64,000 nt of DNA from contig NZ_FCOX02000006.1 of assembly GCF_900044055.2 (NCBI RefSeq), positions 124,001-188,000 on the forward strand, written 5' to 3'. Positions 28,756-35,294 of the stretch are shown here, in pieces; position 1 is the first letter of the stretch; each line of letters opens with the position of its first letter. A program made the position numbers and the translations under genes. The notes beneath the pieces were generated by a model. The model saw nothing but the letters and a program-made list of their open reading frames with translations, ran no database searches and was not told where the DNA came from. This DNA comes from Caballeronia calidae (lineage in GTDB: Bacteria > Pseudomonadota > Gammaproteobacteria > Burkholderiales > Burkholderiaceae).

Positions 28756-28809
28756 AAAAAAGAAAGGCGTCCCGCGCATTCGACCGGTCAGCCGAATGCG
28801 GGGGACGCC
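28756..28809 (-). terminator. Leader attenuator (intrinsic terminator) ahead of narK
   Basis: Read leftward, GGCGTCCC pairs with GGGACGCC, and an inner CGCATTCG/CGAATGCG stem extends it. The structure runs into TTTCTTTTTT and ends only 11 bases before the narK ATG. A terminator in this position can only act by attenuation. Its 5' arm shares GTCC with the second upstream hairpin, so the two structures exclude each other. Confidence 0.88.
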
Positions 28810-28876
28810 GTTGTCCGATGCCCGCATGGCTGCAACCTGCCGGGCGCTGTATTCAGGACGGATCGCCGTTGATCCG
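28803..28876 (-). promoter_or_regulatory. Tandem hexaloop hairpins, ANTAR (NasT) RNA target
   Basis: Two hairpins have the same six-base loop AACGGC. P1 (28859-28876) has a perfect 6-bp stem, CGGATC with GATCCG. P2 (28803-28816) has a 4-bp stem, GGAC with GTCC, and overlaps the 5' arm of the terminator. Known ANTAR targets are paired hairpins with hexaloops carrying A at position 1 and G at position 4, and both loops satisfy this. The ANTAR protein NasT is encoded at 30205-30801. The predicted outcome is that NasT holds P1/P2 and so prevents the terminator, with NasS releasing NasT when nitrate is present. Confidence 0.82.
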
Positions 28877-28890
28877 ATGGCGAGACATAA

Positions 28891-28906
28891 GGCAAGGGCT
28901 ATGCCA
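28891..28906 (-). promoter_or_regulatory. Sigma-54 promoter of the nitrate assimilation operon
   Basis: Leftward TGGCAT-AGCCC-TTGCC matches the -24/-12 consensus (GG, ten bases, GC). Transcription would begin near 28880, just ahead of hairpin P1, giving a leader of about 135 bases to narK. Confidence 0.75.
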
Positions 28907-28959
28907 TGCGCGATGCATCGGCTGGAGAAGCTTGCTGTGCAAGGGTTTGCGGGATGCCT

Positions 28960-29021
28960 GCACCGCTTGGGCGCACGCGCGTCACGTCGCGTTCCGATGC
29001 GGACAGGCACAAGGATGGTGC
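28960..29021. promoter_or_regulatory. NtrC-like enhancer sites upstream of the sigma-54 promoter
   Basis: GCACAAGGATGGTGC (29007-29021) matches the NtrC pattern GCAC-N7-GTGC exactly. GCACCGCTTGGGCGC (28960-28974) matches with one change. They lie about 85 and 135 bp upstream of the predicted start, a usual distance for NtrC enhancers. This would place the operon under nitrogen limitation as well as nitrate control. Confidence 0.6.
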
Positions 29022-29373
29022 GACGCAGCACTGATGCCGTGCGAACGTGCGCGCAGCGACGTTTCGCGGTACACGATTTTTGTACTATTCGGTTAGGCCG
29101 GGCGTTCACTCGAACGAAGCACGCTCGCGCCGAAGCGGTGCCGCGCATGCGGATCGCGCACAAGGACAGTGCGGGGCAAGCCAGCAAAGTCCCTGTTCGA
29201 CGCAATGGCCCGCTTATTGCATTGACGCCTGCGCTGCGGACAACGGCGTTCGCGGCAGATCGAATCGAAGGAACGAGGACAAGGGCGTCCCCATCGTGCA
29301 GCGACACGAGCGGACGCTATCGGCGTTTGCCGCGCCGATGCGCCTCACATACGCAAAGAATCAGGAAGCAACG

Positions 29374-30141
29374 ATGAGCAACTTCAAAGGCAAAGTCACG
29401 CTGCTGAGCGCAGGCCCCGGCGACCTCGACCTGCTGACCCTGCGCGCCGCGAAAGCACTCGCCTGCGCCGACATCCTGCTCGTCGACGATCTCGCCAACG
29501 CCGATATCGTCACGCTCGCGCCGCAAGCGCGCGTGATTCGCGTCGGCAAGCGCGGCGGTTGCAAGTCGACGCCGCAAGCGTTCATACAGCGCCTCATGCA
29601 GCGTTACGCGAAGAAAGGGCTGCACGTGGTGCGCGTAAAGGGCGGCGATGCGCTGCTCTTCGGCCGCGCGGGCGAAGAGATCGCCGCATTGCGTGAAGCG
29701 CATATTCCAGTCGACATCATCAACGGCGTGTCGTCGGGATTCGCGGCGGCGGCGGGGCTCGGCATCTCGCTCACGCATCGCGATCATTGCCAGGGCGTGA
29801 CCTTCGTCACCGCGCACATGCAGGATCACAGCCAGCCCGACTGGGCCGCGCTCGCCGCCACCGGCACCACGCTCGCGATCTACATGGGCATGAGCCGCAT
29901 CGCGAGTCTCACGGCATCGCTGCGCGAAGCGTTGCCCGCAAGCACGCCGGCCGCCGTCGTGCAGAACGCGGGATCATCGATGGAAAAGCGTCTCGTCACG
30001 ACGCTCGACCGGCTCGCCGAAGAAGCCACCGCCGCCGGTCTCGGCAGTCCCGCGGTGATTCTCATCGGCGGTGCGATCGGCGAAGCGGCTGAGTTCACGG
30101 CGCGCGCTGCGTACGTCAAAGGCTTTGCGCATGCCGCGTGA
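29374..30141 (+). CDS. cobA: Uroporphyrinogen-III C-methyltransferase (SUMT)
   Basis: This 255-residue SAM-dependent enzyme makes precorrin-2, the first step to the sirohaem needed by NirB. The family motif LLSAGPGDLDLLTLRAAKAL is at the N-terminus and VRVKGGDALLFGRAGEE in the middle. It lacks the dehydrogenase/ferrochelatase half of CysG, so those steps must be done elsewhere. AGGAAG precedes the ATG. It heads the rightward cobA-nasT-nasS group, divergent from the nitrate operon. Confidence 0.93.
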   Translation: MSNFKGKVTLLSAGPGDLDLLTLRAAKALACADILLVDDLANADIVTLAPQARVIRVGKRGGCKSTPQAFIQRLMQRYAKKGLHVVRVKGGDALLFGRAGEEIAALREAHIPVDIINGVSSGFAAAAGLGISLTHRDHCQGVTFVTAHMQDHSQPDWAALAATGTTLAIYMGMSRIASLTASLREALPASTPAAVVQNAGSSMEKRLVTTLDRLAEEATAAGLGSPAVILIGGAIGEAAEFTARAAYVKGFAHAA

Positions 30142-30204
30142 AGCTGGTTCTCAAACGGCGAACGGCGCGTTACAGTCCAATGAACCGCTTCCGCCGTTCT
30201 TCGC

Positions 30205-30801
30205 ATGACCCCTTCCGCTTCCCCCATGCTTCGCGTTCTTCTCGTCACCGACACCGACAAGCCCATCGGCGACCTGCGCGAGCAGCTCGCGCGCATGGGC
30301 TATGACATGCTCGCTGAAGTCGCCGCGCCCTCGGCGCTGCACAAGGCCGTCGAGAGCCAGAAGCCCGATGTCGTCATCATCGATACCGAATCGCCGTCGC
30401 GCGACACGCTCGAACAGCTTGCCGTGATGAACAAGGCCGCGCCGCGTCCGGTGCTGATGTTCAGCAACGACGCCGATCAGCAGTTCATCCGCGCGGCGGT
30501 GGGCGCAGGCGTCACCGCGTATTCCGTCGAAGGGCTCGCGCCCGAGCGGCTCGCGCCGATCATCGAAGTCGCGCTCGCGCGTTTCGCGCATGAAGCGCAG
30601 TTGCGCCAGCGCCTCGCGCAAGTGGAAAGCGAGCTGGAGCAGCGCAAGGTCATCGACCGCGCCAAACGTCTGTTGATGGACAAGCGCGGCATGTCCGAAA
30701 ACGAAGCTTATGCGGCGCTTCGCAAGCGCGCGATGGATCAGGGCGTGAAGGTCGCGGAGATCGCGCGTCAGCTTCTTTCGATGGCCGATCTGCTGCGCTA
30801 G
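30205..30801 (+). CDS. nasT: ANTAR-domain antiterminator NasT
   Basis: This 198-residue protein has an N-terminal receiver-like domain (VLLVTDTDKP; IIDTESPSRD), a coiled linker and a C-terminal ANTAR RNA-binding domain (RAKRLLMDKRGMSENEAYAA...). In the characterised NasS/NasT systems it binds paired hexaloop hairpins in the nas leader and allows read-through of a terminator. Both the hairpins and the terminator are visible at 28756-28876. nasS follows by 21 bp. Confidence 0.93.
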   Translation: MTPSASPMLRVLLVTDTDKPIGDLREQLARMGYDMLAEVAAPSALHKAVESQKPDVVIIDTESPSRDTLEQLAVMNKAAPRPVLMFSNDADQQFIRAAVGAGVTAYSVEGLAPERLAPIIEVALARFAHEAQLRQRLAQVESELEQRKVIDRAKRLLMDKRGMSENEAYAALRKRAMDQGVKVAEIARQLLSMADLLR

Positions 30802-30822
30802 CCGACGCACTCAAGAACCGAT

Positions 30823-31953
30823 ATGAATCCGCCCGACACGAACTTTCCCGCGCCCGAGCGCACGCATCTGCGGCTCGGCTTCGTTGCGCTTTCCGATGCC
30901 GCGCCGCTCGCCGTCGCCGCGTTGCGCGCGCTCGGCGCACGCTACGGCATCACCATCGAGCTGTGTCGTCAGCCTTCGTGGGCCGCCGTGCGCGACAAGC
31001 TGCTCTCCGGCGAAATCGACGCCGCGCACGCGCTCTACGGGCTCGTGTATGGCGTGCAGCTGGGCATCGGCGGTCCGCAGGCGGACATGGCCGTGCTGAT
31101 GGTCCTCAACCGCAACGGTCAGGCGATCTCGCTGTCGCGGCCGCTCGCCGAGGCGATCGATCAGGGCGCGAGCGTCAGGGAGGCGCTGCGTTCGCTCGGA
31201 CGCACGCCCGTCATCGCGCAGACCTTTCCGACCGGCACGCATGCGATGTGGCTGTACTACTGGCTCGCGGCGCACGGCGTGCATCCGTTGCGCGATATTC
31301 AGAGCATCGTGATTCCGCCGCCGCGCATGGCCGATGCGCTCGTCGAAGGCGCGCTCGACGGTTTCTGCGCCGGCGAGCCGTGGCATGCGGTGGCCGAGGC
31401 GCGCGGCGCGGGAAGGACGGTCGCGTACACGAGCGAAATCTGGCCGGATCATCCGGAGAAGGTGCTCGCGTGCCGGCGCGATTTCGCCGCGCTCTATCCG
31501 AACACGGCGCGCGCGCTCGTGCGCACGATGCTCGACGCCTGCGCATGGCTCGATGCGAGCGCGCATCGCAGCGAGATCGCGGAGGCGCTGTCGTCGGCGG
31601 AACTGGTCGGCGTGCCGCGCGCGCTGATCGAGCCGCGCCTTGCCGCTACCCACGGCGTCGACGCCCGCGCGCTCCCGGTGCGCTTCTTCGATGGCGGCGC
31701 GGTCAACTATCCACGCGTGTCGGACGGGCTGTGGTTCATCACGCAGTATCGGCGCTGGGGCATGCTCGATGCCGATATCGACGATGCGCGCATTGCGGCG
31801 AGCGTCAACCAGACCGCGCTCTATCGCGAAGCGGCGCAGGCAGCGGGCATCGCGCTGCCCGGCGAGCGGCGCGCGGCCACCTTCTGCGACGGCCGCGCAT
31901 GGGACGGCGGCGACGCGGCCGCGTATCTCGCCGGCTTCGAAATCAGGGCGTAA
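30823..31953 (+). CDS. nasS: Nitrate sensor NasS (NrtA-like, cytoplasmic)
   Basis: This 376-residue protein resembles the substrate-binding component of nitrate ABC transporters (LRLGFVALSDAAPLAVA; GEIDAAHALYGLVYGVQLGIGG; LDGFCAGEPW) but has no signal peptide, which distinguishes the sensor NasS from NrtA. By analogy it sequesters NasT until nitrate or nitrite binds. It is in an operon with nasT. Confidence 0.9.
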   Translation: MNPPDTNFPAPERTHLRLGFVALSDAAPLAVAALRALGARYGITIELCRQPSWAAVRDKLLSGEIDAAHALYGLVYGVQLGIGGPQADMAVLMVLNRNGQAISLSRPLAEAIDQGASVREALRSLGRTPVIAQTFPTGTHAMWLYYWLAAHGVHPLRDIQSIVIPPPRMADALVEGALDGFCAGEPWHAVAEARGAGRTVAYTSEIWPDHPEKVLACRRDFAALYPNTARALVRTMLDACAWLDASAHRSEIAEALSSAELVGVPRALIEPRLAATHGVDARALPVRFFDGGAVNYPRVSDGLWFITQYRRWGMLDADIDDARIAASVNQTALYREAAQAAGIALPGERRAATFCDGRAWDGGDAAAYLAGFEIRA

Positions 31954-31978
31954 AAATGCGGGCGTAGAAAAGCGCCTA

Positions 31979-32016
31979 CCATGGAATCTCCAGCGCGCAC
32001 CGGAGATTCGCCATGG
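31979..32016 (+). promoter_or_regulatory. Hairpin enclosing ribosome site and start codon
   Basis: CCATGGAATCTCC (31979-31991) pairs with GGAGATTC (32002-32009) and, across a two-base bulge, with the CCATGG around the start codon. The GGAG and the ATG of the downstream gene are thus on the 3' side of a stem with a 10-base loop. This could limit translation, or the start of RNA unwinding could control it. Confidence 0.5.
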
Positions 32017-32498
32017 AATTGCTCGCCATCGCCATCGACAAGCCCGAGGACACCAACTTCATCCTCGGCCAGTCGCACTTCATCAAGACGGTCGAAGATC
32101 TGCACGAGGCGCTCGTCGGCACGGTGCCCGGCATCCGTTTCGGGCTCGCGTTCTGCGAGGCGTCGGGCAAGCGGCTCGTGCGCACGTCGGGCACGGACGA
32201 CACGCTCGTCGAGATGGCGGCGCGCAATGCGCAGAGTATCGGCGCGGGGCACAGCTTCATCATCGTGCTCGGCGACGGCTTCTTTCCCGTGAACGTGCTC
32301 AATACCGTCAAGGCCGTGCCGGAGGTCTGCCGCATCTTCTGCGCGACCGCCAATCCGACGCAGGTGCTCGTCGCGCAGACGGATCAGGGGCGCGGGATCG
32401 TCGGCGTGGTGGACGGGCTGCCGCCGCTCGGCGTCGAAACCGCCGAAGACGTGCAGTGGCGCCGCGACCTCCTGCGCAAGATCGGCTACAAGGCCTGA
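32013..32498 (+). CDS. Adenosine-specific kinase family protein (DUF355)
   Basis: This 161-residue protein matches the small conserved family annotated as adenosine-specific kinase, with VDGLPPLGVE and the C-terminal RRDLLRKIGYK. Near the N-terminus is NFILGQSHFIKTVEDLHEAL, and GHSFIIVLGDGFFPVNVLN follows. The biochemical label rests on family annotation rather than on motifs I can verify. A hairpin covers its ribosome site. No obvious operon partner is present. Confidence 0.85.
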   Translation: MELLAIAIDKPEDTNFILGQSHFIKTVEDLHEALVGTVPGIRFGLAFCEASGKRLVRTSGTDDTLVEMAARNAQSIGAGHSFIIVLGDGFFPVNVLNTVKAVPEVCRIFCATANPTQVLVAQTDQGRGIVGVVDGLPPLGVETAEDVQWRRDLLRKIGYKA

Positions 32499-32823
32499 AA
32501 ATCCCCGAAACGCCCGCCACGCCTTGACTTGGCGGCGCAAACCGCGAGAATGTGGCCCGCCGCCGCGCGCTCTGGCCCGCGTTTTTTCCGGCCGGGGCGC
32601 GACATCATGGAAAATACCGAGATACGGTATAAAGGCCGTAACGCTTTTCGTGCTGTTTTATCGTGCTGCTTTTTCGTGCGCTTCTGCGCGCCGCCGACGG
32701 CGCGCGCCTGAAAACCGCACGAACCGATCACTCCCGGCATCACCCGCCGACACGGCACCGAACACCGGCCACCCGCGCCGCCCGAGGATAGGGTCGTCCT
32801 CGCGCGGCCAACAGGAGCATCAC
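32499..32823. other. Intergenic region ahead of the DUF2760-Hsp70 operon
   Basis: This is 325 bases without a supported gene. A possible -35/-10 pair is TTGACT (32524-32529) with GAGAAT 16 bases on, a weak match. Near 32616-32632 is a small 6-bp hairpin ATACCG-AGATA-CGGTAT. No recognised heat-shock element was found by eye. Confidence 0.35.
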
Positions 32824-33405
32824 ATGACCGACATGAATCCAGGCTTTTTCGGCAGGATAGGCATCGCCTTCGGGGCCTTCTTCGGCATTCTGGGCAATGC
32901 GGCGTTCGCCGGCCGCGTGCAGCGCCTGCGCGAAGCGCCCGACGCGCCCGATTTCGCGGCCGAAACGCCCAAGCCCGCCGCCGCGCCCGTCGAGGCCGCG
33001 CCCGCGCCGTCCGCGCTGAAGGAAGCCAGCCCCATCGCCGCCTTGCAGCTGCTCGGCCTTCTGCAGCGCGACGCGCGTTTCATCGATTTCGTCGAAGAGG
33101 ACATCGCCAATTACAACGACGCCGATATCGGCGCGGCCGCCCGCCTCGTGCACGACGGCTGCCGCGCGGTGCTGCGCGAGCATTTCTCGATCAAGCCCGT
33201 GCGCACGGAAGCCGAAGGCAGCCGCATCACGCTGCAGGAAGGCTTCGACGCAGCAGCGGTGCGCCTGACGGGCAATGTCGTCGGCAAGCCGCCTTTCAGC
33301 GGCAGCATCAGCCATCGCGGCTGGAAGGTCGAGGACACGCGCCTGCCGAAGCTCGCGCCGTCCCATGATGCGAGCATCGTCGCGCCGGCGGAGGTGGAAC
33401 TGTGA
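32824..33405 (+). CDS. DUF2760-domain protein
   Basis: This 193-residue protein has a hydrophobic N-terminal segment (about 10-28), an Ala/Pro-rich linker and a conserved C-terminal domain (AALQLLGLLQRDARFIDFVE, ISHRGWKVED). The family is regularly found just upstream of Hsp70-like genes, as here, where it overlaps the next gene by 4 bp. Its function is unknown; a membrane-tethered partner of the Hsp70 pair is inference. Confidence 0.85.
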   Translation: MTDMNPGFFGRIGIAFGAFFGILGNAAFAGRVQRLREAPDAPDFAAETPKPAAAPVEAAPAPSALKEASPIAALQLLGLLQRDARFIDFVEEDIANYNDADIGAAARLVHDGCRAVLREHFSIKPVRTEAEGSRITLQEGFDAAAVRLTGNVVGKPPFSGSISHRGWKVEDTRLPKLAPSHDASIVAPAEVEL

Positions 33406-35294
33406 GCGATATCAACGAAAACCAGAGCCAGGCGCGCTATTCGATCGGCGTCGATCTCGGCACGACGCATTGCGCGCTCTCCTATGTCGACATGAGCGCG
33501 AGCGACGGCGAAAAGACCGCGCAAGGCGTGCTGCCCATCTCGCAACTGACCGCGCCCGGCGCCGCCGAAGAGCGCGATCTCCTGCCCTCGTTCCTCTATC
33601 TGCCGCACGAAAACGAGCTCGCGCCCGGCGATCTCACGTTGCCGTGGACGCAGGAGCGCACGTTCATCGTCGGTGAACTCGCGCGCAGCCGTGGCGCGGG
33701 CACGCCGATCCGCCTCGTTTCCAGCGCGAAGAGCTGGCTGTGCCATCCGGGCGTCGATCGCCGCGCGGCGATTCTGCCGTCCGATGCGCCCGAGGAAGTC
33801 GAGCGCGTGTCGCCGCTCGAAAGCTCGGTGCGCTATCTGACGCACCTGCGCGAGGCGTGGAATCACCAGCATCCGGACGCGCCGTTCGATCAGCAGGACG
33901 TCACCGTGACGATCCCTGCTTCCTTCGATCCCGCTGCGCGCGAACTCACCGCCGAAGCGGCGGCGGCCGCCGGCTACACGCGCATGACGCTGCTCGAAGA
34001 GCCGCAAGCCGCGCTCTATAGCTGGATCCAGAAGTCGAGCGGCAACTGGCGCAAGCAGGTCAAGGTGGGCGACGTGATTCTCGTCGTCGATGTCGGCGGC
34101 GGCACGACCGACCTTTCGCTGATCGCGGTCGTCGAGCGCGAAGGCAATCTCGAGCTGCATCGCGTCGCGGTCGGCGAGCATATCCTGCTCGGCGGCGACA
34201 ACATGGACCTCGCGCTCGCGCATACCGTCGCGCGCAAGCTCGCGGCGGCCGGCACGCAGCCCGATCCGTGGCAGTTGCGCGCCCTGACCTACGCGTGCCG
34301 CTCCGCCAAGGAAGCGCTGCTGTCCGATCCGTCCGTCGACGCCGTCCCGCTCGTCGTGCCGAGCCGCGGCTCGAAGCTGATCGGCGGGTCGCTGCGCACG
34401 GAACTCACGCGCGCCGAACTAACGCAAATCCTGCTCGAAGGCTTCTTCCCGCAGGTCGATGCCGCGGCGCGACCGGTTTCGCGCGCTCGCGTCGGCCTGA
34501 CGCAGCTCGGTCTGCCCTACGCGCAGGACGCCGCCGTCACGCGTCATCTCGCGGCGTTCCTAGGCCGTCAGGTGAACGCGCTGGCGGAAGTCGAAGGCTT
34601 GCAGCGCGAAGCCCCGCAAGGCGCGACGATGCTGCATCCGACCGTCGTGCTGTTCAACGGCGGCGTCTTCAAGTCGCCGCTGCTCGTCGAGCGCGTGATG
34701 ACGACGCTGAATGCCTGGCTCGCCGCAGAAAACGCGCCCGGCGCGCGTCTGCTCGAAGGCGCGGACCTCGATCTGGCGGTGGCGCGCGGCGCGGCCTATT
34801 ACGGCTACGTGCGGCGCGGCAAGGGCGTGCGCATCCGTGGCGGCACGGCGCGCGCGTACTACGTCGCGGTCGAATCGGCGATGCCGGCCGTGCCCGGGCT
34901 GGAGCCGCCCGTGCAGGCGCTGTGCGTCGCGCCGTTCGGCATGGAGGAAGGTACCGACGCCGAATTGCCCGCGCAGGAGTTCGGGCTCGTCGTCGGGGAG
35001 CCGGTGCATTTCCGCTTCTTCGGCTCGTCGGTGCGCCGGCAGGATCAGGTCGGCACGCTGCTCGAATACTGGCAGCCGGACGAGCTGCAGGAACTCGAGG
35101 AGATCGAGGCATCGCTGCCGCCGGAAGGCCGCACGCCCGGCGAAGTCGTGCCCGTCAAGCTGCATGCGCGCGTGACCGAAGCGGGCACGCTCGAGCTCGA
35201 AGCGATTCCGCGCGGCTCGTCGGAGCGCTGGAAAGTCGAGTTCGACGTGCGCGGCGGCGCGGCCTCGGGCGTGGATCAGGGCATGGGCCTGTAA
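33402..35294 (+). CDS. Hsp70-family protein (first of tandem pair)
   Basis: This 630-residue ATPase has the Hsp70 actin fold: phosphate-1 loop IGVDLGTTHCALSYV, phosphate-2 loop VVDVGGGTTDLSLI and adenosine motif VLFNGGVFKSPLLVERV. The C-terminal part (about 480-630) is shorter and unlike the DnaK substrate-binding domain and lid. The start is a GTG overlapping the DUF2760 stop. No J-domain or GrpE gene lies nearby, so its co-chaperones, if any, are unlinked. Confidence 0.88.
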   Translation: MSDINENQSQARYSIGVDLGTTHCALSYVDMSASDGEKTAQGVLPISQLTAPGAAEERDLLPSFLYLPHENELAPGDLTLPWTQERTFIVGELARSRGAGTPIRLVSSAKSWLCHPGVDRRAAILPSDAPEEVERVSPLESSVRYLTHLREAWNHQHPDAPFDQQDVTVTIPASFDPAARELTAEAAAAAGYTRMTLLEEPQAALYSWIQKSSGNWRKQVKVGDVILVVDVGGGTTDLSLIAVVEREGNLELHRVAVGEHILLGGDNMDLALAHTVARKLAAAGTQPDPWQLRALTYACRSAKEALLSDPSVDAVPLVVPSRGSKLIGGSLRTELTRAELTQILLEGFFPQVDAAARPVSRARVGLTQLGLPYAQDAAVTRHLAAFLGRQVNALAEVEGLQREAPQGATMLHPTVVLFNGGVFKSPLLVERVMTTLNAWLAAENAPGARLLEGADLDLAVARGAAYYGYVRRGKGVRIRGGTARAYYVAVESAMPAVPGLEPPVQALCVAPFGMEEGTDAELPAQEFGLVVGEPVHFRFFGSSVRRQDQVGTLLEYWQPDELQELEEIEASLPPEGRTPGEVVPVKLHARVTEAGTLELEAIPRGSSERWKVEFDVRGGAASGVDQGMGL

